Below are positions 8,817 to 16,013 of a stretch of DNA of 41,766 bases, in pieces. Position numbers and translations under genes: made by a program. Source of the DNA: Alphaproteobacteria bacterium (lineage in GTDB: Bacteria; Pseudomonadota; Alphaproteobacteria; Ferrovibrionales; Ferrovibrionaceae); NCBI GenBank assembly GCA_018336035.1, contig JAGXRD010000079.1, forward strand, positions 1 to 41,766, read 5' to 3'. The notes under the pieces are model-generated. The model was not told the origin of the DNA, ran no database searches, and saw only the letters and a list, made by a program, of their open reading frames with translations. Within the stretch, counting starts at the first letter, position 1, and each line of letters opens with the position of its first letter.

Positions 8817-9292
8817 AGCCTTGCCTTTATCCTGTGGCGCAACTGCTGCCCCATGCGGCGCCGATGCTGCTGCTGGAGGAGGCCATCGCCTATGGCGACG
8901 ATGCGATACAGACCGGCGTCACCGTGCGGCAAGAGAGCATTTTCTTCCGTGCCGATCGCGGCATTCCTGCGCATGTCGCGCTTGAATGGATGGCGCAGAC
9001 CTGCGGAGCCTATATTGGTGTAGTCGCTCTTCAGCAGCAGCAGCCGGTGCGGATCGGCTATCTTCTGGGAACGCGCGACTTTCAGTGCGACCGTGCATGG
9101 TTTTCGCTCGGCGAACACCTGCATGTCCATGCCCGCCTGTTATTCCGCGACGATGAAATGGGCGTGTTCGATTGCCGCGTGACGGAAGCGGCTACCGACC
9201 TAGATCTGGCCCGCGCGCAACTGACAGTATATCAGCCCGCCGAACGCAGTGTTGTTCCGAAAGCCGGCGGATCGCAAGGAGTGCCGACATGA
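8813..9292 (+). CDS. apeP: APE dehydratase, ApeP family (hotdog)
   Basis: A 159-aa hotdog protein of the ApeP dehydratase type. It has the LLPHAAPMLLLE block at residues 11-22 and the central-helix motif PAHVALEWMAQ at 52-62, where Glu58 is the likely catalytic acid. It lacks the GHFPG loop of FabZ, as this subfamily does. It works beside the ApeI-type enzyme at 1644 to introduce the double bonds. GTG at 8813 is chosen for its overlap with the ketosynthase stop and a CGGAGG ribosome-binding site at 8801-8806; the upstream extension of the frame overlaps the ketosynthase. Confidence 0.83.
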   Translation: MKPCLYPVAQLLPHAAPMLLLEEAIAYGDDAIQTGVTVRQESIFFRADRGIPAHVALEWMAQTCGAYIGVVALQQQQPVRIGYLLGTRDFQCDRAWFSLGEHLHVHARLLFRDDEMGVFDCRVTEAATDLDLARAQLTVYQPAERSVVPKAGGSQGVPT

Positions 9293-10014
9293 CACGAACT
9301 ATATTGGTCACCGGCGCCAGCAAGGGGATCGGGCGCGCTATCGCCCTGCGGCTGGCCCGCGACGGGTTCCGCATCGTGGTGCATTACGGTGGCGACCACG
9401 CGGGGGCGGATGAAACCTTGCGTGCCTTGCAGGCGGTGGGCGGCGAAGGGCGGGTGCTCGGCTTCGATGTCTCCGACCGCGCCATGGTGCAGCAGACCCT
9501 TGATGCCGACACGGAAGCAAATGGCGTCTATTACGGCGTCGTCCTGAATGCCGGTATCGCGCGTGATGCCGCATTTCCGGCTCTGTCGGACGACGATTGG
9601 GATTCTGTCCTGCGCACCAACCTGGACGGTTTCTACAATATTCTGAAACCGCTGAGCATGCAGATGATCTCGGCGCGACAGGGTGGCCGTATCGTGACGC
9701 TGTCGTCGGTTTCTGGCCTGATCGGTAATCGCGGACAGGTGAATTACAGTGCGGCGAAATCCGGCATTATTGGCGCCACCAAGGCCCTGGCGATCGAACT
9801 TGCCAAGCGCAACATCACAGTGAACTGCGTGGCGCCAGGGCTGGTGGAGACCCAGATGACCAAGGATGTGCCGATGGCGGAAGCGCTGAAACTGGTGCCG
9901 ATGAATCGGGCTGGCCGTCCGGAAGAGGTTGCGGCTGCCGTCGCCTTCCTCTGTTCGGATGAGGCAAGTTATATCACCCGGCAGGTGATTTCTGTGAACG
10001 GGGGGATGATCTGA
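9289..10014 (+). CDS. apeQ: 3-oxoacyl-ACP reductase, FabG-like SDR (APE cluster)
   Basis: A 241-aa short-chain reductase that reduces the 3-keto group of the polyene intermediate with NAD(P)H. The nucleotide-binding TGASKGIG is at residues 8-15, NAG at 88-90, Asn111, and the catalytic Ser140, Tyr153 and Lys157 (motif YSAAK). The length is that of FabG. ATG 9289 overlaps the dehydratase stop and follows an AAGGAG ribosome-binding site; the 117 bases of open frame upstream lie inside the dehydratase gene. Its stop shares a base with the next start. Confidence 0.9.
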   Translation: MTRTILVTGASKGIGRAIALRLARDGFRIVVHYGGDHAGADETLRALQAVGGEGRVLGFDVSDRAMVQQTLDADTEANGVYYGVVLNAGIARDAAFPALSDDDWDSVLRTNLDGFYNILKPLSMQMISARQGGRIVTLSSVSGLIGNRGQVNYSAAKSGIIGATKALAIELAKRNITVNCVAPGLVETQMTKDVPMAEALKLVPMNRAGRPEEVAAAVAFLCSDEASYITRQVISVNGGMI

Positions 10015-11237
10015 TGCGTCGCGTCGCCATCACCGGCATGGCCGGCGTCACTGCCCTCGGCGAGGACTGGTCCACGATCCAGCAGCATATGGCGCGCGGT
10101 GAGACGGCCATACGCGCCATGCCAGACTGGGACCGCTATGTTGGAATCAACACGCGACTGGCGGCGCCGCTGCCGTCTTTTACCGGTTCCGATCATTACC
10201 CGCGTAAGAAGACTCGCACCATGGGCGCCGTTGCCCGCATGAGCGTCTATGCCACCGAACGGGCCCTCCAGGATGCTGGTCTGCTGAATGATCCCGTCGT
10301 GCGCAGTGGGCGCACCGGTATTGCCTATGGCTCTTCCTTCGGTAGTCCGGCGCCGGTCATAGGTTTTGCCGAACTGATGACTCAGGGCCATTCGCGTACA
10401 TTGAATGCGACGACCTATATCCAGCTGATGAGTCATACCTCGGCAGTCAATATCGGCCTGTTCTTCGAAATAACCGGCCGCATCATTCCGACATCCAGCG
10501 CCTGCACCTCCGGAAGCCAGGCCATCGGCTATGCAATGGAGGCCATCCGTAGCGGCAAAGCGGATGTCATGGTCGCCGGGGGGGGCGAGGAACTTGATGT
10601 CACCCAGGCAGCCGTTTTCGATACGCTGTTTGCGACTTCGACCCGCAACGACCAGCCGCACACCTCACCACGACCTTACGACCGCGATCGCGACGGCCTC
10701 GTGATCGGCGAAGGAGCCGCGACACTGATTCTGGAGGATTACGATCGCGCTGTTGCGCGTGGTGCCCGTATCTATGCCGAAGCCGTGGGCTTTGCCACCA
10801 ATTCCGACGGCAATCACGTGACCCAGCCGCAAGCCTCGACGATGGAGATCGCCCTACGCATGGCGCTTGAGGATGCCGGCCTGCAGCCTGACGATATCGG
10901 GGCTGTCAACGGACATGGCACCGCCACCGAGTGGGGCGATATCGCTGAAACGAAGGCGACGTTTAGTGTTTTCGGTGGTGACACACCGATGCACTCACTC
11001 AAGAGCTATTTTGGTCATACCCTGGGTGCGTGCGGTGCCATTGAGGCATGGCTGGCGATTGAGATGATGCGAGATGGGGTGCTGTATCCGACGATGAATC
11101 TAGTGAATGTCGATAGTCGCTGCGCTCCGCTGGACTACGTCATGGGCGAACCCAGGCGCCACTTGCATAATCATGTCATGTCGAACAATTTTGCCTTCGG
11201 GGGAATCAACACCTCGCTCATATTCAGAGCCACCTGA
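10014..11237 (+). CDS. apeR: Beta-ketoacyl-ACP synthase, second APE ketosynthase
   Basis: A second FabF-fold ketosynthase, 407 aa, with Cys164 (SSACTSGS), His301 (NGHGTAT), Lys330 and His335 (KSYFGHTLGACG) all present and a C-terminal NNFAFGGIN loop. It is a separate paralogue from the one at 7596 and ends the cluster, as apeR does in the reference clusters. Proposed roles for this position include starter elongation or support of the main ketosynthase pair; sequence alone does not decide. Start and upstream stop overlap as TGATG. No T-rich hairpin was found directly after its stop at 11237. Confidence 0.87.
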   Translation: MRRVAITGMAGVTALGEDWSTIQQHMARGETAIRAMPDWDRYVGINTRLAAPLPSFTGSDHYPRKKTRTMGAVARMSVYATERALQDAGLLNDPVVRSGRTGIAYGSSFGSPAPVIGFAELMTQGHSRTLNATTYIQLMSHTSAVNIGLFFEITGRIIPTSSACTSGSQAIGYAMEAIRSGKADVMVAGGGEELDVTQAAVFDTLFATSTRNDQPHTSPRPYDRDRDGLVIGEGAATLILEDYDRAVARGARIYAEAVGFATNSDGNHVTQPQASTMEIALRMALEDAGLQPDDIGAVNGHGTATEWGDIAETKATFSVFGGDTPMHSLKSYFGHTLGACGAIEAWLAIEMMRDGVLYPTMNLVNVDSRCAPLDYVMGEPRRHLHNHVMSNNFAFGGINTSLIFRAT

Positions 11238-11244
11238 CATTCGA

Positions 11245-11369
11245 CTACCAGTAAAATTCGTAGATGAATGCCAGGAGAAAGAGCAACGGCAGTCCAACGA
11301 ATACCCAGCGCAACGGGACCTCCAGCAAAAGGATTTAGTTAGAGGAAATCGACTAAACCATTTTTGCAT
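11245..11369 (-). pseudogene. Possible frameshifted small membrane peptide
   Basis: Read on the minus strand, an ATG at 11369 opens a short basic peptide (MQKWFSRFPLTKSF). A one-base shift near the run of T at about 11327-11330 continues into LLEVPLRWVFVGLPLLFLL and then AFIYEFYW before a TAG at 11245-11247. Joined, this is about 41 residues with one good transmembrane segment. It may be a decayed small membrane protein, the tail of a larger lost gene, or chance. There is no strong ribosome-binding site. It lies between the APE cluster and the secreted hydrolase. Confidence 0.3.
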
Positions 11370-11399
11370 GTCGGCCAACTCATTAATACAGGAAGGCAA

Positions 11400-12416
11400 A
11401 TGACTAGCCGCGTGACAGGATTTATTGCTGGCGGGATGCTGTTGGCAATGACCCCGTGCCCAAGTTTCGCCCAATCGTTTACCGCGGGTATGATGCAACT
11501 GCCGCCGGTAGAGTTTCCTGGTGCTCGAGTGCCGGGCGTACCGGTTACCGTTTGGTATCCGTCAAAAGCGCCTGAGAAAATTCTTCGCCTTGGCGATGCC
11601 GAGCTTAAGGTCGCTCTGGATGCGGTCCCAACTCCGGGGCGTCGCAGGCTTATTCTTATCTCTCATGGTAGCGAAGGTAGCGACCTGCAACTCAGCAACT
11701 TGGCGCGGCTTTTGGCGCGCCGCGGCATGGTGGTTGTCGCACCGCGTCACCTGGGGGACAGTTTTGATGATAAGTCAGCGCACGGATCGTCACGTCAATT
11801 CGGTGGGCGTCCCTATCAAGCTTCATACGCGCTGGACGTTGTGCTGAAGCATCCCAGACTTTCGAAGCTCATAAATCCAAACCAGATCGGCGCGGTGGGG
11901 TATTCCGCGGGCGGCTACACCACACTCGTCCTGGCGGGCGCGAAACCCGATCGCCAGATCTGGATAAGGCATTGCCAGCAGCCAGTGAAACATGGTGCGG
12001 CTTGCCCCGTTGGGGGGTGGCTGACTAGCCTCGGACTGCGATTCTTTGATGACTGGGATCGACCACCGGAGACGCGAATCAAGTCAGTCGTGCTACTCGC
12101 TCCATTCGGCGCGATGTTCGATAAAACGTCGTTGGCGAAGGTAAGAGTGCCGGTGTTGTTGTTCCAGCCGGAGCATGACGACATGCTGCCCAATGCCTTT
12201 CATGGCGAAATGATTCGCGATGCCTTGCCACGCAAGTCCGATTTCCGCACTGTACCCGGTGGGCATTTCATCTTTGTGCAGCCTTGTTCGGCTGACTTAG
12301 CCGTTGCGGCTCCGAAGGTATGTGTTGATCCGCCCGGTGTTGAGCGAGCTAAGATACAGCAACGAACAAACGGACAAATTGCAGAATTTTTCTCACGTAC
12401 TTTACGAGACAAATAG
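11400..12416 (+). CDS. Secreted alpha/beta hydrolase (dienelactone hydrolase-like, COG4188)
   Basis: A 338-aa alpha/beta hydrolase with a signal peptide (cut expected near residue 24, SFA-QS), so it acts in the periplasm or outside. The oxyanion segment HGSEG is at 89-93, the nucleophile elbow GYSAGG places Ser169 as nucleophile, Asp260 or Asp261 follows a strand (FQPEHDD), and His289 lies in VPGGHF. The family resembles predicted dienelactone hydrolases/lipases; the substrate is unknown. ATG 11400 is used because a GGAAGG ribosome-binding site sits four bases upstream and the signal peptide begins there. Codon use is less GC-rich than in the APE genes, suggesting a different origin. Confidence 0.8.
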   Translation: MTSRVTGFIAGGMLLAMTPCPSFAQSFTAGMMQLPPVEFPGARVPGVPVTVWYPSKAPEKILRLGDAELKVALDAVPTPGRRRLILISHGSEGSDLQLSNLARLLARRGMVVVAPRHLGDSFDDKSAHGSSRQFGGRPYQASYALDVVLKHPRLSKLINPNQIGAVGYSAGGYTTLVLAGAKPDRQIWIRHCQQPVKHGAACPVGGWLTSLGLRFFDDWDRPPETRIKSVVLLAPFGAMFDKTSLAKVRVPVLLFQPEHDDMLPNAFHGEMIRDALPRKSDFRTVPGGHFIFVQPCSADLAVAAPKVCVDPPGVERAKIQQRTNGQIAEFFSRTLRDK

Positions 12417-12478
12417 GACACTTGGAAGTTCAAGAAGCCAATATGCGTGAATGTGGGCGATTCTATCGAGCGACCTAA

Positions 12479-12622
12479 CCGGCCTTGCAGCGGTCGATGG
12501 CAGAGCGCGCGAAGGCGCAGAAATTTGAATCCCCAGGCAGCCATGCCGCCTACATCTCGCAGCCAGAGAATGTGGCTGCTGCCATCGAGCGGGCGCTCAG
12601 CGCCTTGCCTCAGGCCAAGTGA
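12479..12622 (+). pseudogene. C-terminal remnant of an alpha/beta hydrolase
   Basis: After a stop at 12476-12478 the frame reads about 47 residues: an QRSMAERA helix, a strand, the motif PGSHAAYISQPE, and a closing helix VAAAIERAL, then TGA at 12620-12622. This is the usual C-terminus of an alpha/beta hydrolase, with the catalytic His in the GSH motif and the xISQPxxVAxxIExA end. No N-terminal part of such a gene lies upstream, since the preceding hydrolase is complete and of a different type. I read it as the tail of a deleted gene. An internal ATG at 12497 could make a 41-aa peptide, but there is no reason to think it is expressed. Confidence 0.6.
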
Positions 12623-12693
12623 AATGGTCGAGCGCCGTTACCCCCAATACAGGCTATTCGAAGACCTTCTCCAACCACTCGTTAGGAGCGATT

Positions 12694-12931
12694 ATGAAAC
12701 TTGTCCAGATTTCTGCCATTTGCCTGCCTGATGACTGCTGCTTTTACCATCCCGGCCTATGCCTTTTCTCCACAGGTGTGCCGTCAATCCGTCGCGGGGT
12801 ATGAAACCTTCACTGACTGCTACGGCATGGAAATTACTGGCGTCGCTCTTCGTGATGCCCAGGTTCGGGAGATGGTCAGCATGAAGCGCCCGGCCAGGGA
12901 AATCGCCAGCGAGCTTGGGGTCAGCTCCTGA
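12694..12931 (+). pseudogene. Frameshifted small secreted protein
   Basis: ATG at 12694 follows an AGGAG ribosome-binding site (12684-12688) and encodes MKLVQISAICL. One base later the reading continues in another frame as LMTAAFTIPAYAFSP, and so on to TGA at 12929-12931. If the extra C at 12727 is removed (CTGCCTG to CTGCTG) the result is a 78-aa protein with a normal signal peptide cut after AYA, two later Cys residues and a polar C-terminus. As written, the ATG frame stops early and the second frame has only a TTG start at 12701 without a ribosome-binding site. Either the gene is broken or there is a sequencing error. No family recognised. Confidence 0.5.
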
Positions 12932-13285
12932 CGGTTCGCTCATCGTGGCCATCGTGCCCGCGCGGCGCTGCTTACGTCGAGTCCGAGCGGACTCCCGACG
13001 GGCAGGGCTTCATCGTTCAGTGCATCAACTAGGTTGCCGCGCTCGTCGGGTCGTTGCCGGCGCCGCGCTTAAATATCCGTGAGTCTCAGGCTCAGGAAAA
13101 CGCTTTGCGGGATAGGCGTCTAAGGGTGATCAAGGGATGTTAGTCTCACTAACATTGTGATTCGGATTCGACTCCGCGACTAACGTTCGGAGCGAGACAG
13201 GACTAGCATTTGATCTGACACGCGCCGCTGTAAGTCCTTGAAGCGGATAGGTTTGGACTAACATGCGTAGTCGGACGGACCATGA
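12932..13285. other. Gene-poor interval with remnants and short repeats
   Basis: About 350 bases between the broken small gene and the 3' end of the sulfatase gene. One short open stretch ends at TAG 13030-13032 and reads AAYVESERTPDGQGFIVQC plus two residues; I do not recognise it and it has no start. It contains the 6-bp inverted pair GAGTCC/GGACTC near 12979-12994. The right half carries the ACTAACAT-type repeats listed separately. No convincing promoter or terminator was seen. Confidence 0.5.
13137..13265. repeat. 8-bp palindrome plus scattered ACTAACAT-like repeats
   Basis: ATGTTAGT-CTC-ACTAACAT at 13137-13155 is a perfect 8-bp inverted repeat with a 3-base centre. The half-site recurs in the same direction as ACTAACGTT at 13179, ACTAGCATT at 13202 and ACTAACATG at 13257. 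This looks like a cluster of protein-binding half-sites or the edge of a lost mobile element. It is downstream of genes on both sides, so an ordinary promoter operator is not obvious. Confidence 0.45.
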
Positions 13286-14860
13286 TCACCACACGCCGAA
13301 CAGTATGCCGCGCGCCTTGGCGGTGCCGGTGCGTTTCTCCACCTCGGCATCCGAAATGGTGGTGCGGATGCGGCGGCGGCGCAGCCAGTCGAACAGTTGC
13401 AGCGACAGTCCTTCGCGCACGGCCGCATGCGCGGCAGACTCACCCAGATCATTGAACTCGCCCGGATCGTCGCGCAGGTCGAATAACTGCGGCCGGAAGC
13501 CGTCATAGGCGATGTATTTCCAGCGTTCCGTGCGGATCATATAGGCGCGCGCGCGATCCGGCGGCAGGCCCAGGGTTTGGCGCGCCGGGCGGAAGGCGTA
13601 ATCGCATTCGCTGAAGGCCGCCGAGCGCCAGTCTGCCGGCGCCGCGCCGAACAGCCGCGGCAGCAGCGACAACCCCTCCAGGCGATGCGGTTGCGGCGCG
13701 CCGCCGACTGCGGCGAGGAAGGTCGGGACCATGTCGATGGCTTCCACCAGCGCAGTATCAACCGTGCCGCGTGTGGCATCGGCCGCCGCATCCGGATGGC
13801 AGACGATCATCGGGATGCGCACGCTTTCCTCGTGGAACAGCTCCTTCTCGCCGAGCCAGTGGTCGCCGAGATAATCGCCATGGTCGCTGGTCAGCACGAT
13901 CAGCGTATCCTCCAGCCGCCCGGCGGTGTTCAGGAATTGCATCAGCCGGCCGATATGATCGTCGAGCTGCCGCACCAGACCCATATAGGCGGGGATGACG
14001 GTCTCGCGCACCTCGTCGCGGCTGAAATTCACCGACTCTTCGTGGGCCATGAAGGCGGCGACCACGGGATGCGGGTCCTGGCGCTCTGCCTCGCGGCGCT
14101 GCGCCGCCAGAATCTGGCTGGTGTCATACATGGCGTGATAGGGCGCCGGCGCGATATAGGGCCAGTGCGGCTTGATATAGCTCAGATGCAGGCACCAGGG
14201 CTGGTCGCCGGCCTCGCGGATGAACTCCATCGCCCGGTCGGTCATGTAAGGCGTTTCGGAATCTTCCTCGCGGATACGCGCCGGCAGGCGGGAATTCCGC
14301 ATATACCAGCCGCTGAGGATTTCGCCATCCGGGCCCTCGGCCGCATTGGCGAAATCGTGCCAGGGATTCTCCGAGACGTAGCCCTTGCTGCGCAGCCAGC
14401 GGTTATAGGCCAGGTCCGGATCGAGCATCTGGTTCGGATGCAGGCCGTCATCGCGCTCATAGGGCTCGAAGCCGCATTGCGACACCAGCGCGCCGATCGA
14501 GGCATTCGGATCTACGCCGAGCCGCCGCAGGCCCTGCTCGTCGCTTTTCATATGCGTCTTGCCGACCAGCGCGACGCGATAGCCGAGCGGCCGCAGGTAA
14601 TCGCCGAGCGTCAGTTCGGTGGCGCGCAGCGGCACGCCGTTATAGGTCGCGCCATGGCTGGTCATGTAGCGGCCGGTATAGAAGGACATGCGCGATGGCC
14701 CGCAGACCGGCGCCTGGCAATAGGCGCGGCTGAACCGCACGCCGCGCTGCGCCAGCGCATCGATATTGGGTGTCTGCAGGGTGGGATGCCCGGCACAGGA
14801 CAGGTAATCCGCACGCAACTGGTCTGCCATGATGAACAGGATATTACGAACTGCAGCCAT
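13286..14860 (-). CDS. Type I sulfatase (formylglycine-dependent)
   Basis: A 524-aa member of the sulfatase/alkaline phosphatase superfamily. The metal-binding Asp13 lies in the N-terminal MADQ strand. The modification signature CGPSR begins at Cys53, which a formylglycine-generating enzyme would convert to the active aldehyde. Further family marks are VGKTH and the second metal site TSDHGDYLGDH. No signal peptide is seen, so it is probably cytoplasmic. The sequence around VGKTH differs from choline sulfatase, and the substrate is unknown; an aryl or alkyl sulfate or a phosphonate ester are possible. I start at 14860 (MAAVRN), preceded by AGGAG; the longer frame adds an Arg-rich stretch with no family likeness. 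It lies 34 bases after the receptor gene, in one operon. Confidence 0.85.
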   Translation of the reverse strand: MAAVRNILFIMADQLRADYLSCAGHPTLQTPNIDALAQRGVRFSRAYCQAPVCGPSRMSFYTGRYMTSHGATYNGVPLRATELTLGDYLRPLGYRVALVGKTHMKSDEQGLRRLGVDPNASIGALVSQCGFEPYERDDGLHPNQMLDPDLAYNRWLRSKGYVSENPWHDFANAAEGPDGEILSGWYMRNSRLPARIREEDSETPYMTDRAMEFIREAGDQPWCLHLSYIKPHWPYIAPAPYHAMYDTSQILAAQRREAERQDPHPVVAAFMAHEESVNFSRDEVRETVIPAYMGLVRQLDDHIGRLMQFLNTAGRLEDTLIVLTSDHGDYLGDHWLGEKELFHEESVRIPMIVCHPDAAADATRGTVDTALVEAIDMVPTFLAAVGGAPQPHRLEGLSLLPRLFGAAPADWRSAAFSECDYAFRPARQTLGLPPDRARAYMIRTERWKYIAYDGFRPQLFDLRDDPGEFNDLGESAAHAAVREGLSLQLFDWLRRRRIRTTISDAEVEKRTGTAKARGILFGVW

Positions 14861-14894
14861 GCGCTGGACCGACTCCTGCTGAAACCTGGCGCGC

Positions 14895-15869
14895 TCAGTT
14901 TTCCGGCTTGAAGCCCGAGGCCTGCACCGCCGGCGCCCAGAAGGCGGCATCGCGTTTCTGGATTTCCGCCAGCTGCTCCGGCGTCGATCCGGTGGCGATC
15001 AGGCCGATAGCGGCAATCGCCTGGATCATCTCCGGTGTCTTCAGCGCGTCGACCACCACCTTGTTGATACGGGCCACGGTCTCCTTCGGTGTGCCGGCGG
15101 GCGCGAACAGGCCATACCAGGAATCGCCGCTGATCTTGTAGCCCGCCTCGATAAAGGTCGGTACGTCCGGAAGGAAGGCCGAGCGCTTTTCACCGGAGAC
15201 GGCGATGACGCGGATCTTGCCGGCCTTATGCAGGGCCATGACATCCGGCACGGTGGTCGACACCATCGGCAGCTGCCCGCCCGCCACATCGGTGATCGCG
15301 GCGGCAGAGCCCTTGTAGGAGACATGCTGGAGATCGGCATTTGCCGCTTTCCCGAACAGCACCATGAAGAAATGCGGCAGCGTGCCGGCGCCGGGCGTGC
15401 CGTAATTCGCCTGCGACGGATTGGCCTTGATCCAGGCCACAAGTTCCTTCATCGAGGTGACATTGGTGTTGTTCGCCACCGCCAGCGCGAATTCCATCGA
15501 CGACACATGCGCCACCGGCATCAGGTCGGTGATCGGGTCATAGCCCAGATTTTGATAGACATGCTGATACACCGCGACCGGCGCGATGGGCGTGAGCAGC
15601 AGCGTCTTGCCATCGGGGGCCGACGACTTCACGGCCTGGACGCCGATGCGGCCGGCGGCGCCAGCGCGGTTTTCGACAATGAAGGTCTGGTCCAGGCCGA
15701 CGCGCAGCTTGTCGGCGATCATGCGGGCCAGCGCATCGCCGGAACCGCCGGCGGTGAAAGGGAAAATGATGCGTGACGGCTGGCCGATCTGGGCCAGCAG
15801 CGCAGCTGGGGCAGCGGTCATGGCGAAGGCGGCGGCGGAGCCGGCGAGGATCTGGCGGCGATCGAACAT
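14895..15869 (-). CDS. Bug-family tripartite tricarboxylate periplasmic receptor (TctC)
   Basis: A 324-aa extracytoplasmic binding protein of the Bug/TctC type. The N-terminus DRRQILAG followed by an Ala-rich stretch is a signal peptide with a Tat-like twin arginine. The ligand-site motifs are PFTAGGSGDALARM near residue 36-49, VENRAGAAG and the NYGTPGAGTLPHF block. Such proteins bind carboxylates and related small acids. No TctA/TctB membrane genes lie in the window, so it is an orphan receptor. I start at 15869, where GGAGGAG precedes the ATG by five bases; the longer open frame is the antisense of the regulator. It is divergent from the IclR gene and leads the sulfatase operon. Confidence 0.9.
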   Translation of the reverse strand: MFDRRQILAGSAAAFAMTAAPAALLAQIGQPSRIIFPFTAGGSGDALARMIADKLRVGLDQTFIVENRAGAAGRIGVQAVKSSAPDGKTLLLTPIAPVAVYQHVYQNLGYDPITDLMPVAHVSSMEFALAVANNTNVTSMKELVAWIKANPSQANYGTPGAGTLPHFFMVLFGKAANADLQHVSYKGSAAAITDVAGGQLPMVSTTVPDVMALHKAGKIRVIAVSGEKRSAFLPDVPTFIEAGYKISGDSWYGLFAPAGTPKETVARINKVVVDALKTPEMIQAIAAIGLIATGSTPEQLAEIQKRDAAFWAPAVQASGFKPEN

Positions 15870-15890
15870 TGGTACTCCTCCCTGTTTTGC

Positions 15891-15963
15891 TTTGCCGTCG
15901 TTGCGGCTTTGCCGGCAGGGTGACCTGCTTTGCCGCCGCGCCAAAGCGTCTTTTGCCGTCGTT
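15891..15963. promoter_or_regulatory. TTTGCCG repeat array between the Bug and IclR genes
   Basis: The divergent intergenic region holds four copies of TTTGCCG in one orientation at 15891, 15908, 15929 and 15952. The first and last extend to the 12-base repeat TTTGCCGTCGTT. Spacings of 17, 21 and 23 bases put them on about the same face of the helix. They sit where the operator of the neighbouring IclR regulator would be expected. Binding is inferred from position only. Confidence 0.45.
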
Positions 15964-16013
15964 TCACCTGGTGTAACCTCATCGTTCGCCTTGAAGGGAG
16001 CAGGGAGAAACCG

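Noticed and set aside
13286-14860. Choline sulfatase assignment
   Set aside because: The region after the CGPSR motif (VGKTHMKSDEQG) differs from the choline sulfatase pattern and no choline genes are nearby.
13577-14911. A 444-codon plus-strand open frame
   Set aside because: It is the antisense of the sulfatase gene, whose active-site motifs are intact on the minus strand.
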